Positions 34,769-43,279 of a stretch of 50,340 nucleotides of DNA are shown piece after piece. Made by a program: the position numbers and the translations under genes. This stretch comes from a virus, in the IMG/VR virus record IMGVR_UViG_3300021247_000232, positions 1-50,340 of that record. One strand, given 5' to 3'. The notes below the pieces were generated by a model. It did not search any database. It was given only the letters and a program-made list of their open reading frames with translations, and was not told the DNA's origin. How positions within the stretch are numbered: position 1 is the stretch's first letter; each line of letters begins with the position of its first letter.

Positions 34769-35212
34769 ATGGAAGAACTAGTAGAAAAGATGAAGTCTGT
34801 CTTAGGTAGTACCTTTGCAGCTGGACTTAAAGCGCATGGATATCATTGGAATGTTATTGGTTCTGATTTCCCACAGCTACATGATTTCTTTGCAGAGATT
34901 TATGGAGAGTATGAAGGATCAATCGATGACATTGCAGAGCATATTCGTCAGTTAGATTCATTCTCTCCTGGCACAGTTGCTAGAATGGCAGAACTATCTG
35001 TTATTTCAGAAGACGAAAAGATTCCAACAGCAGAGAAAATGGTAGCAAATCTTCTATCGTGTAATGAAGCTCTATTAAATGTTACGACAGAAGCTTATGA
35101 AATGGCCGAAACGCAGAAGAAGTATGGTCTATCTAATTATCTCCAAGGTCGTATCGAAGCACTTACTAAGTTGAAATGGAAGATTAAAGCCACAATGGGT
35201 AAAAAGTCTTAA
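34769..35212 (+). CDS. dps: Dps-like ferritin family protein
   Basis: Dps proteins form 12-subunit shells that store iron with peroxide and can shield DNA. KAHGYHWNVIGSDFPQLHDFFAEIYGEYEGSIDDIAEHIRQL holds the ferroxidase residues (His, His, Asp, Glu) in the usual spacing. 147 residues, no DNA-binding tail beyond a few Lys. It sits behind a consensus late promoter, so it is probably made late and may protect newly made genomes or be packaged. Confidence 0.88.
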   Translation: MEELVEKMKSVLGSTFAAGLKAHGYHWNVIGSDFPQLHDFFAEIYGEYEGSIDDIAEHIRQLDSFSPGTVARMAELSVISEDEKIPTAEKMVANLLSCNEALLNVTTEAYEMAETQKKYGLSNYLQGRIEALTKLKWKIKATMGKKS

Positions 35213-35231
35213 CTATTGAAAGTCCTATATT

Positions 35232-35957
35232 ATGAAAGATATTATACTCTACCGAATACATCGAAGAAGCACTGTACATGTTCGAAAAGGTGTGCGTGAA
35301 AGAGAATGGATGGAGAATACGCAAGATAAGTTTGCTTATCGGTGTCTACCTCTAACGATTGCAAACCAACATGGTTATGAAGTCTGCTCTTCTCAAAAAA
35401 TTAAGCTGAAGTGGAACGGCGGCAGCGAAATATCAGATATTACTGTTGATGGTCCAAGTGAAATTTGTGTATCTCATTTTGGAAATGGTGTGATTACTTT
35501 TCATGCTGGTTTCCTTGTTCGTACTCCCGAGAATGTAAATCTATATGTTTCCGGAACACCTAACAATCCAAAGCGTGGTATTACACCACTAACTGGCATC
35601 GTTGAGACTGACTGGAATCCAGCTACATTTACGATGAATTGGATGATCACCGAACCAAATTATGAAATTGTATTTGAACCATTCGAACCGTTTCTATTCT
35701 TCTTCCCTGTCGAGAGGTCATATACAGAAAGTTTCCGCAGTATAGTTAAACCTCTTGAGTTGCATGAAGAAGAGGCTAAGAACTATGAAGCGTGGTCAAA
35801 AAGTAGGGATGACTTCGAAGAGTTGATGATTCAAAAACCCGAAACACCCACTGACAAGACATGGGAAAAGCATTATTTCAGAGGTGAATATAAAGACGGG
35901 CGTAAGTGTCCAGTAAATCATCAAACAAAGATCAAGCTAAACCTCAAAGAAGAATAA
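35232..35957 (+). CDS. DUF6065-like protein, 241 aa
   Basis: REWMENTQDKFAYRCLPLTIANQHGYEV and the following SGTPNNPKRGITPLTGIVETDW block resemble DUF6065 proteins, which often neighbour 2OG oxygenases and glycan loci. Strand-rich, cupin-like. A C-terminal basic tail follows. Function unknown. The gene ends at a strong terminator. Confidence 0.7.
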   Translation: MKDIILYRIHRRSTVHVRKGVREREWMENTQDKFAYRCLPLTIANQHGYEVCSSQKIKLKWNGGSEISDITVDGPSEICVSHFGNGVITFHAGFLVRTPENVNLYVSGTPNNPKRGITPLTGIVETDWNPATFTMNWMITEPNYEIVFEPFEPFLFFFPVERSYTESFRSIVKPLELHEEEAKNYEAWSKSRDDFEELMIQKPETPTDKTWEKHYFRGEYKDGRKCPVNHQTKIKLNLKEE

Positions 35958-35960
35958 ACA

Positions 35961-35984
35961 AAGCGGCTTTCGGGCCGCTTTTTT
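35961..35984 (+). terminator. Rho-independent terminator
   Basis: AAGCGGC (35961-35967), loop TTTCGG, GCCGCTT (35974-35980), then TTTT. Separates the Dps unit from the next late operon. Confidence 0.9.
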
Positions 35985-35991
35985 CATTCAA

Positions 35992-36017
35992 CTAAATACC
36001 TAATAAAAAGAGGTATT
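35992..36017 (+). promoter_or_regulatory. Late promoter inside an RBS-masking hairpin
   Basis: CTAAATAC (35992-35999) overlaps AATACCT (35995-36001), which pairs over 7 bp with AGGTATT (36011-36017). GAGG (36010-36013), the ribosome-binding site of the gene at 36022, lies in that arm. Confidence 0.6.
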
Positions 36018-36021
36018 AGAC

Positions 36022-36747
36022 ATGGCAGGCGCATCGGCAGAAAGGCAAGAAACAGGGTTTGTTGAAGCTGTTAAGAAAGCTGTTCAAAAAAACAAGAATA
36101 ATCCAATCACTGTTCAAGCCGGCAAGACTAAAATTGATAATGTTATTGGAGCCAAGAAGTATAGTGGTCGTCAAGCGAGTGGTTCTGAACCATATACAGA
36201 TGTAATTCTTGTAAGAAAGAATAAGAAAGACGTTAATCTATCTCTAAAAGGTGAAGCAGCACCATCATTAGCTGGCGGCGGACTTAGAGGCCTAGAAGCT
36301 ATCTTGCCTGGCATCACATCTAAATTTATGAAGTCTGCCTTAAAAAAACTACTATCACAAGGTTTAAAAGCTGGCGATAAAGTTCCTGATACATACGGAC
36401 AAATAGATGAATTAAATAAAATAAAAATTGTTGTAGGTACTGCCGCTATGGGCGGACCAATTGATTATATGTATATTGGTCCAATGTCAGTTATACCTGA
36501 CTATAATAAAGATAATAATGTGCTATCTCTTAATGGTACATTTACAGATTCGAAAACATTTGCTAAAACACATGACCTGTATTTTCGTTTAAGAGCGAGA
36601 AGAGAAGATCAAAGATTTGATCCAAACGCTGAACAAGGCGGTATTCCAAAAATATATGGAAAATCACCTTCACGCGGAGATAGTGCAGGAAGAATAGTAG
36701 TAACTGATAGCGTACCATCAACAGCAGTAATTGTGGCAGTAAAATGA
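36022..36747 (+). CDS. Possible PD-(D/E)XK-type nuclease, 241 aa
   Basis: YTDVILVRKNKKDVNLSLKGEAAPSLAGGG has the D...SLK layout of restriction-endonuclease-fold proteins: an Asp at the strand end, then a Lys two residues after a second acidic or polar position. The remainder is a conserved T4-like phage pattern that ends IVVTDSVPSTAVIVAVK. Function unproven; could also be structural. First gene of a late operon; overlaps the next gene by 4 bases. Confidence 0.55.
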   Translation: MAGASAERQETGFVEAVKKAVQKNKNNPITVQAGKTKIDNVIGAKKYSGRQASGSEPYTDVILVRKNKKDVNLSLKGEAAPSLAGGGLRGLEAILPGITSKFMKSALKKLLSQGLKAGDKVPDTYGQIDELNKIKIVVGTAAMGGPIDYMYIGPMSVIPDYNKDNNVLSLNGTFTDSKTFAKTHDLYFRLRARREDQRFDPNAEQGGIPKIYGKSPSRGDSAGRIVVTDSVPSTAVIVAVK

Positions 36748-37979
36748 TTTTATTCACTCAATATCTAAACGAGTCAAAAGAAGGTAAGAACCTTCACCTA
36801 GAACATTTGGAGGACGAAGTACTCAATGGAGGAGTTTCTGGAACAAGAGGTGCAATATCCTTTTTACAGTCTCTTCGTGATATGCTTGCTGGTCACGCTA
36901 CTAGTAAGTCAGTGAATTTAACAACAAAGTGGGATGGTGCGCCCGCCGTCTTTGCTGGTATCAATCCAGAGAACGGCAAGTTCTTTGTTGGTACAAAAGG
37001 AGTATTTGCACAAAATGCAAAGCTCAATTATACTAATGCAGATATTGATACTAATCATCCAGGCGCAGGCCTCAACACAAAATTAAAGATCGCCCTAAAG
37101 TATCTACCTGAACTTGGTATTACCGGTGTAATGCAAGGCGACATGATGTTTACTACAGCCGATCTTAAGAGTGAAAACATCGAAGGTAAGAGTTACATTA
37201 CATTTCAGCCAAATACAATCGTATATGCCATACCTGAAGATACTGGTTTAGCTAAGTCTATTAAAGCGGCTAAGATGGGTATTGTTTGGCATACCACATA
37301 CAATGGTGATACAATGGCCGATATGAAGGCTTCGTTTGGTGCAGACATTGGCTCATTCAAGAACTCTCGCAATGTTTGGTATCGTGATGCATCATTCGTT
37401 GACGCAACTGGTACTGCTACATTTACAAAGCAAGAGACTGATGCACTTAATGCTATCCTATCACAAGCAGGCACTCTATTCAGAAGCATATCACCACGCA
37501 CACTAAACCAGATTGCAACAAACGATACTTACAAGATCGCAATCAAGGCATGGAACAATCTTAAGGTTCGTGAAGGAAAAGAAATCACAAACACCGCGCA
37601 ACATGTAGCGGGACTAATTGCCACAACTGAAGAGAAGATGAATAAACTAATCCTTGATGCTAAGAAAGCTGACACAAAGCAGAAGCGTCAAATGGAAAAA
37701 AAGATCGTTATTGGATTTTATAAGACCAATAAAAACGAGCTAAAGAAGATTTTTGACTTGCAAAACTTGCTGGTTCGTGCTAAAAATATGGTTGTAAGAA
37801 AACTACAGCAGGTGCAAGACAGTGTTGGAACATATCTTAGAACAGACGAATCAGGTTTAAAGGTAACAGCGCCAGAAGGTTTTGTTGCTATCGACCATAT
37901 TGGTAATGCCGTCAAGTTAGTGGACAGATTAGAATTTTCACAAGCCAACTTTAACGCAACAAAAAACTGGGCAAAATAA
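36744..37979 (+). CDS. KxDG nucleotidyltransferase (RNA/DNA ligase-like), 411 aa
   Basis: TTKWDGAPAVFAG carries the KxDG active-site motif of covalent nucleotidyltransferases (ligases, capping enzymes); FFVGTKGVFA and MQGDMMF fit motifs III and IV, and EGFVAID..NAVKLVDR near residue 390 fits motif V. The protein belongs to a family seen in T4-like cyanophages (DUF6267-like). The N-terminus MILFTQYLNES resembles T4 capsid-targeting peptides (MKTYQEFIAE). It may seal RNA or DNA, possibly after delivery with the genome. Activity untested. Confidence 0.7.
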   Translation: MILFTQYLNESKEGKNLHLEHLEDEVLNGGVSGTRGAISFLQSLRDMLAGHATSKSVNLTTKWDGAPAVFAGINPENGKFFVGTKGVFAQNAKLNYTNADIDTNHPGAGLNTKLKIALKYLPELGITGVMQGDMMFTTADLKSENIEGKSYITFQPNTIVYAIPEDTGLAKSIKAAKMGIVWHTTYNGDTMADMKASFGADIGSFKNSRNVWYRDASFVDATGTATFTKQETDALNAILSQAGTLFRSISPRTLNQIATNDTYKIAIKAWNNLKVREGKEITNTAQHVAGLIATTEEKMNKLILDAKKADTKQKRQMEKKIVIGFYKTNKNELKKIFDLQNLLVRAKNMVVRKLQQVQDSVGTYLRTDESGLKVTAPEGFVAIDHIGNAVKLVDRLEFSQANFNATKNWAK

Positions 37980-38923
37980 TGTTAGGATTTAAACAATACT
38001 TAAACGAAATGGCAAAACTTATTGGCAGAGGAGAGGATCCAAATGCCGATGAAAAAGAAATAGAAAATATTTTTAGTAGAGTACAATCACACCCTAATAA
38101 AAAAGAACGTGATCATTACACATCACATCCTGAAGGAATAAAACGATTTGCTGAAAAGCATCTAATGACTGGTAATAGTGATCGGGATACTGGCACAAGA
38201 ATAGCAGCCAATGCGGCTCAGCAACTAATGAACCATAAATCTAAAAAACACGGTTCAGTCAGATCGATCATTAGAGCTGGAGGTAGTGTAAAGAGAAGTG
38301 GCGCCACAGCAGCTAAAGTAAGACCTGAGTATTCTTCTCTAGGCGGTAAAAATTCTACATCAAGAGCCGATATTGCAGTCTTTGATAAAAAAGGTAAACA
38401 AAAGCATACGATTTCTGTTAAGAAAGATGATGCACAAGTTGCATCGGCAGAATCTGGAGAATTTAGATCACTAGGCCATGCAGCCGCAGACAGAATGCAT
38501 CCAAAAGTTAGAGATGCTGTAAAAAAGAAAGTCGATGCTATCTCTAAGATGCAAAAAGCATCTTCAAATGCAAAGTCTGATGATGAATATAAATCACATG
38601 CAAAGAAAGCAAATGCAGCTTTACAGAGATTAAGACAAGATCATCCTGAATGGGAACATCATGTAGCAAGAGAAGCAGCAACAGGCCATGCTAAATTTGG
38701 TAAAGATTCACCAGGTTCAGCAGACAATATGCTAACATATAGTGGTAAGACAGGTGAAGCTAAGATTTGGAATAGTGAGAAGACAGGATCACCTTACAAA
38801 GGTTTAAAAATGGAAATCAGAGCAGGCAAAGGTCGTAAGGGTAAAAGAAATCCTAAAGATAAACCTGGTACTGATAGTAGAGCAAGAAGACAAGCAGCAT
38901 TCAGAGTTGAACCTAAAAAGTGA
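37979..38923 (+). CDS. Possible PD-(D/E)XK nuclease with capsid-targeting-like N-terminus
   Basis: SRADIAVFDKKGKQKHTISVKK has the D-x(n)-S-V-K pattern of restriction-fold nucleases. MLGFKQYLNEM at the N-terminus resembles T4 internal-protein targeting peptides, with LNE as a possible prohead-protease site. Lys/Arg-rich overall and probably nucleic-acid binding. 314 residues. Shares one base with the preceding stop. Confidence 0.6.
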   Translation: MLGFKQYLNEMAKLIGRGEDPNADEKEIENIFSRVQSHPNKKERDHYTSHPEGIKRFAEKHLMTGNSDRDTGTRIAANAAQQLMNHKSKKHGSVRSIIRAGGSVKRSGATAAKVRPEYSSLGGKNSTSRADIAVFDKKGKQKHTISVKKDDAQVASAESGEFRSLGHAAADRMHPKVRDAVKKKVDAISKMQKASSNAKSDDEYKSHAKKANAALQRLRQDHPEWEHHVAREAATGHAKFGKDSPGSADNMLTYSGKTGEAKIWNSEKTGSPYKGLKMEIRAGKGRKGKRNPKDKPGTDSRARRQAAFRVEPKK

Positions 38924-38932
38924 AATATTATA

Positions 38933-39628
38933 ATGAAATATAACGCATATCAGAAAAAACACAAAGACGAAGTTCGTACCTTGAACGTATGGGACATTGA
39001 TGATACTCTAGGCAAGACAGATGCTAGGGTTGTCATAATAAAGGGCGGTAAAACAACAAAAGTATTAAGCCCCGGCGAGTATAATAATTATAAGCTTCAA
39101 CCTGGCGAAAGCTTAGATTTCTCTCAGTTTCGTTCTGGTAAAATCTTTCGTGATACATTCAAACCTATCGCAACTGTACTTGATCGTGCCAAAGAAATTG
39201 TTTGGAATCAATCTGAGAATTCAAATTCTATCATCATTACAGCTAGAGCAGACTTTGATGACCACAAAGAGTTTCTAGAAGCTTTTCGTGACCATGGATT
39301 CCCTATTGATCATGTATACGTTGAACGTTCTGGTAACTTAGCCAAGCTAAAGCCAAGTTCACCTGCACATATCAATAAGGGCGTCATTCTGAAACGTTAC
39401 CTCTCTTCAGGTAAATGGGATCGTGTCCGTATGTGGGATGATCATGAAAAGAACTTAGACATGCTATTCAAAGTCGCAGCTATGTTTCCAAATGTAGAAG
39501 CGGTGGGTTATCTAGTTAAAGATGGTCGTGTTATCAAGTACGGCCATGATCAAAAGAAGAAGTCCTTGAGTGAAAATGTCAGGTCTGTAGTTAAAGGTTC
39601 AGTCAAAAAGAGCTTATACGAAAGATAA
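38933..39628 (+). CDS. HAD-superfamily phosphatase (Pnkp 3'-phosphatase-like)
   Basis: VWDIDDTLGKTDARV (19-33) is HAD motif I with DxD; IIITARADFD is motif II and MWDDHEKN is motif IV. 231 residues. The closest functional analogue is the 3'-phosphatase half of T4 Pnkp, which removes 3' phosphates before RNA ligation, though a nucleotidase role is possible. The C-terminus (KKSLSENVRSVVKGSVKKSLYER) has a possible prohead-protease site. Encoded between ligase-like and kinase-containing genes. Confidence 0.8.
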   Translation: MKYNAYQKKHKDEVRTLNVWDIDDTLGKTDARVVIIKGGKTTKVLSPGEYNNYKLQPGESLDFSQFRSGKIFRDTFKPIATVLDRAKEIVWNQSENSNSIIITARADFDDHKEFLEAFRDHGFPIDHVYVERSGNLAKLKPSSPAHINKGVILKRYLSSGKWDRVRMWDDHEKNLDMLFKVAAMFPNVEAVGYLVKDGRVIKYGHDQKKKSLSENVRSVVKGSVKKSLYER

Positions 39629-39635
39629 TAATCCA

Positions 39636-39670
39636 CTAAATACCTCTATAGATTAACGTTCCTATAGAGG
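39636..39670 (+). promoter_or_regulatory. Late promoter inside an RBS-masking hairpin
   Basis: CTAAATAC (39636-39643) is followed by CCTCTATAG (39643-39651), which pairs perfectly over 9 bp with CTATAGAGG (39662-39670). The AGAGG of the next gene (ATG 39677) is in the right arm. Confidence 0.65.
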
Positions 39671-39676
39671 GAAATA

Positions 39677-42600
39677 ATGAAGAAGTTAGTAATTTATCCG
39701 GGGCGCTTTCAGCCTTTCCATAAGGGTCATGCCCAGGTTTTCAATTGGCTTAAGAATAAGTTTGGCGATGCTATCATAGCAACATCCGATAAAGTAGAAG
39801 CGCCAAAAAGCCCATTCAATTTCAAAGAAAAAAAGCAGATGATGAAACTCGCGGGAGTTCCAGCGTCTAAGGTTAAGCAAGTCTTAAATCCTTATATGGC
39901 CCGCGAAATCCTTAAAGATTATGATCCAAAAACGACAGTGCTAATCTTCGCAGTGTCGCAAAAGGACATGGAAGAAGATCCTCGCTTCTCGTTCAAACCT
40001 ACTAAATCTGGTAAACCTGGCTATCTCCAACCATATGCCGGTAACGAAAATAAACTGAGATCGTTTGGTAATGCTGATAAGATGCAGGGATATGTTGTCG
40101 TAACACCAACATTTACATTTGATGTTCTTGGTAAACCAGCTACATCCGCATCTGAACTTCGCAAACAATTTGTATCGCTAGATAATAAGACACAGAAAGA
40201 GTTTGTCAAAGATTTATTTGGCAAGTATGATGCTGACATTCATAAGCTAATGAAAACAAAAATTGGCGCCATGATGAAGCAACCAAAAACATTAAAGCAG
40301 CTTAAAGAAGAAATGACACGCAAAGAACTAGCACCTATGCTGGACTCTTTCGTGTCTTTTGCGTCTGATAAGCTTGGTCTAAAATCTATGCCTAATCTTA
40401 GATATAAGACTGATAAAGACGATTACAATTCATTCGCAGCATACAATCCATCGTCTAATGAACTATCGGTGTCTACTATGAATAGACATCCAATGGATAT
40501 ATTTCGTTCTATCGCGCATGAACTTGTACATCACAAACAGAATGAAGATGGTAAGCTAGGCAAAGATATTGCCAAAGAAGGTTCTACTGGATCTGATATA
40601 GAGAACGAAGCAAACTCAGAAGCTGGCAAGATCATGCGTTGGTTTGCCAAAGAACAACCACATATGTTCGGTAAGTCTTATGTAGTTGAAACAAATACAG
40701 CAGCAATTGGCGGTAGTATCAGAGGTTTAGGCAATGTGACTGGAGAAATTTCGCCTACAGAAGTATCTCAATACGTACTAGATAATCAAGCATATACTGA
40801 AAATCTTAAGAGTGGTAATAGAACAGACAGTCTTTGGAATTCAAAATCTGATCCAAATGATGACTTCAATTGGTATGACGAAAAAGAAGCAAAGATGCAT
40901 AAAGCTAATGGTCAGAAGACCTTTAAAGCTATGAGATCGCAACTAAACGAAGGTATCAATGATCCAGGTAAACTAAAAGCCATATTCTTGGCTGGCGGAC
41001 CAGGTTCTGGTAAAGACTTCGTTATGAACAAGACACTTGTTGGTAACGGTCTAAGAGAAATCAATTCTGATACTGCATTTGAATTCCTCATGAAGAGACA
41101 CGGTCTTGACATGGAAATGCCAGATAAAGAAAGAGTTGAAAGAGAAATTGTTCGTGGTCGTGCTAAGAATATGACCAGTAAGAAAGAGATATCTTCTCTA
41201 GCCGGTCGTTTAGGCCTTATAGTAAATGGTACTGCTGATGATCTAGAAAAAATCAAGACAGTTAAATCAGAACTAGAAGACCTTGGTTACGATACCATGA
41301 TGGTCTTTGTCAATACATCTAATGAAGTTTCACGCGAACGTAACGTTGAACGCGGCAAATCAGGTAATCGTAAAGTGCCTGATGGTACTGATAAGCAGGG
41401 CGTGCCAGATAATTCGCCAAATATCAGACAAGAAAAATGGGATCTAGCGCAAAAGAATATTGGCGCTTTGATGAATATTTTTGGTAAAGATAACTTTACT
41501 GTAATCGACAACACGGCTGATATTCGTAAGGTGACACCTGAAGATAAAGTTAGAATTGAAGCAGACTTCAATCGCGTTCGTCGCATGGCAATGCAGTTTG
41601 CTCAATCACCTGTAAAAAATAAAAGAGGTAATGCTTGGGCTGAAAGAAGTGCAAGATACAGAGGCGTCACACAATATTCAGCGCCAAAATCAATATCACA
41701 AATCAGACAACAGAAGCCTGTTGAAACTCCAAAAGCTATTATTAAACCATCTAGTGAGATAATGGATCAAGCCAGAAGACTTGGTCTATCATACTATGGT
41801 TTTGGTCGTTTTGGTAGAAAAGTAAACGGCATTAACAAAGTGCTTTTCCACAGCGTTGGTGGAAAACTGATAAAAGTACAAATGATGAATGAAGACCTAC
41901 GTAAGTGGTTTAAACAGAAATGGGTTAGATTTGATACTAAGGGTAATATTAAAGGTGATTGTGCGCGCGAACCAGGAGAAGGTAAACCTAAGTGTCGTCC
42001 ACTCGCATCTGCAAGAGCAATGGATAAAGAAGAACGTGCTAAATCAGCAAGAAGAAAAAGAAGAGAGGACCCTGTGGCAGATAGATCAGGAAAAGGCGGA
42101 AAGCCAATTAATGTTCAGACAGAATCTTTAGAGCAACAAGCAGCAATCGCTATAGCTAAGAAAAAGTCTGGTAAATATGATAAAGAGGGTAATAGGATTA
42201 AAGAAGAATCTGTTTTGATGGAAAAAAATATTCCAACTAATCCTGGATTATGGAGCAAAGCTAAGTCAATGGCAAGAAGTAAGTTTGATGTTTATCCATC
42301 AGCTTATGCTAATGGTTGGGCATCAAAATGGTATAAATCAAAAGGTGGTGGTTGGAAAACATCTACAAATGAATCATGCTGGGATGGTTATGAGAAGAAA
42401 GGCATGAAGAATAAAAACGGTCGTGAAGTTCCTAATTGCGTGCCTGTAGAAGAGGGCCGTGAAGCTATAAACATGCAGAAAGAATATAAGAAGTATAATA
42501 GACTGAAGGGTAAAATTACCCGCAAACTGGCTGAAAATATTGATAATCGATTTGAGACATTCATGGAAGAACATGGCGCCGGTGATTGGGGTACCAATAA

Positions 42601-43240
42601 GTTAACTAATCGCTATAAGAAAGATACGCCAGGTCAAACCAAGAAGAAGATCGTCGCTAAAGAAGATAATGTTATACCGAGAGGTGGTCTACCAGTTGGT
42701 GACGGAATTGGTCCAGAAACCACACAGTACAGACCAATGACCGCTGTCGGATATGCTTTAGCTGAATCGATTGTAAACTGGATGAACAACCCAAAGACAC
42801 AAGAGAGGTTTGCTGAGAAGTACGGTGACCTAGCAGAACAAAAACTAACGGAAGCTGCCATAAAGCTAGAACAATGTGGTTGTGGCAGTGATATGCCTAA
42901 GGGTCGGAAGAGCGTCAAGAAGATCAAAGAGGGTCTTGGACTAGGTTATAACGACCAAAGTTCAATTGGTGTTCAAAGAAAGCAAGAGATTGAAGAGAAA
43001 TCTGAGACATGGCAGACCAAAGAAGGTCAAAATCCAAATGGCGGTCTTAATGCTAAAGGTAGAGCGCAGTACAATAGAAAGCACGGCGCACACTTAAAGA
43101 GACCTCAGCCAGAAGGTGGTTCACGTAGAGATTCATATTGTGCAAGATCAGCAGGTCAATTGAAAATGTGGCCTAAAGCTGCAAAAGATCCAAATTCTAG
43201 ACTTAGAAAAGCTAGAAGAGCATGGAACTGCGAAGAATAA
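39677..43240 (+). CDS. 1187-aa fusion: NMN adenylyltransferase-like, zincin, P-loop kinase, phage domains
   Basis: Residues 1-200: cytidylyltransferase fold with FHKGH (14-18) and SASELR (157-162), like nicotinamide-nucleotide adenylyltransferases. Residues 214-340: zincin with HELVH (281-285). Residues 431-615: P-loop kinase with GGPGSGKD (440-447), zeta-toxin or polynucleotide-kinase-like. Residues 738-930: phage domains with FKQKWVRFD, NPGLWSKAKSMARSKFDVYPS and a CWDGYEKKGMKNKNGREVPNC finger-like motif. Residues 1115-1187: SRRDSYCARSAG, seen in other phage proteins. LKEE (209), LNEG (423), MNED (737), IKEE (841) and MEEH (963) look like T4 prohead-protease sites, so it may be a packaged polyprotein cut into pieces. 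It follows its own late promoter. Confidence 0.85.
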   Translation: MKKLVIYPGRFQPFHKGHAQVFNWLKNKFGDAIIATSDKVEAPKSPFNFKEKKQMMKLAGVPASKVKQVLNPYMAREILKDYDPKTTVLIFAVSQKDMEEDPRFSFKPTKSGKPGYLQPYAGNENKLRSFGNADKMQGYVVVTPTFTFDVLGKPATSASELRKQFVSLDNKTQKEFVKDLFGKYDADIHKLMKTKIGAMMKQPKTLKQLKEEMTRKELAPMLDSFVSFASDKLGLKSMPNLRYKTDKDDYNSFAAYNPSSNELSVSTMNRHPMDIFRSIAHELVHHKQNEDGKLGKDIAKEGSTGSDIENEANSEAGKIMRWFAKEQPHMFGKSYVVETNTAAIGGSIRGLGNVTGEISPTEVSQYVLDNQAYTENLKSGNRTDSLWNSKSDPNDDFNWYDEKEAKMHKANGQKTFKAMRSQLNEGINDPGKLKAIFLAGGPGSGKDFVMNKTLVGNGLREINSDTAFEFLMKRHGLDMEMPDKERVEREIVRGRAKNMTSKKEISSLAGRLGLIVNGTADDLEKIKTVKSELEDLGYDTMMVFVNTSNEVSRERNVERGKSGNRKVPDGTDKQGVPDNSPNIRQEKWDLAQKNIGALMNIFGKDNFTVIDNTADIRKVTPEDKVRIEADFNRVRRMAMQFAQSPVKNKRGNAWAERSARYRGVTQYSAPKSISQIRQQKPVETPKAIIKPSSEIMDQARRLGLSYYGFGRFGRKVNGINKVLFHSVGGKLIKVQMMNEDLRKWFKQKWVRFDTKGNIKGDCAREPGEGKPKCRPLASARAMDKEERAKSARRKRREDPVADRSGKGGKPINVQTESLEQQAAIAIAKKKSGKYDKEGNRIKEESVLMEKNIPTNPGLWSKAKSMARSKFDVYPSAYANGWASKWYKSKGGGWKTSTNESCWDGYEKKGMKNKNGREVPNCVPVEEGREAINMQKEYKKYNRLKGKITRKLAENIDNRFETFMEEHGAGDWGTNKLTNRYKKDTPGQTKKKIVAKEDNVIPRGGLPVGDGIGPETTQYRPMTAVGYALAESIVNWMNNPKTQERFAEKYGDLAEQKLTEAAIKLEQCGCGSDMPKGRKSVKKIKEGLGLGYNDQSSIGVQRKQEIEEKSETWQTKEGQNPNGGLNAKGRAQYNRKHGAHLKRPQPEGGSRRDSYCARSAGQLKMWPKAAKDPNSRLRKARRAWNCEE

Positions 43241-43246
43241 GATTCA

Positions 43247-43254
43247 AATAAATA
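43247..43254 (+). promoter_or_regulatory. Late-promoter-like AATAAATA
   Basis: 26 bases before the 813-aa gene. No masking hairpin is seen here. Confidence 0.45.
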
Positions 43255-43279
43255 TAGTAAACTAAAAAGGAATTCAATA

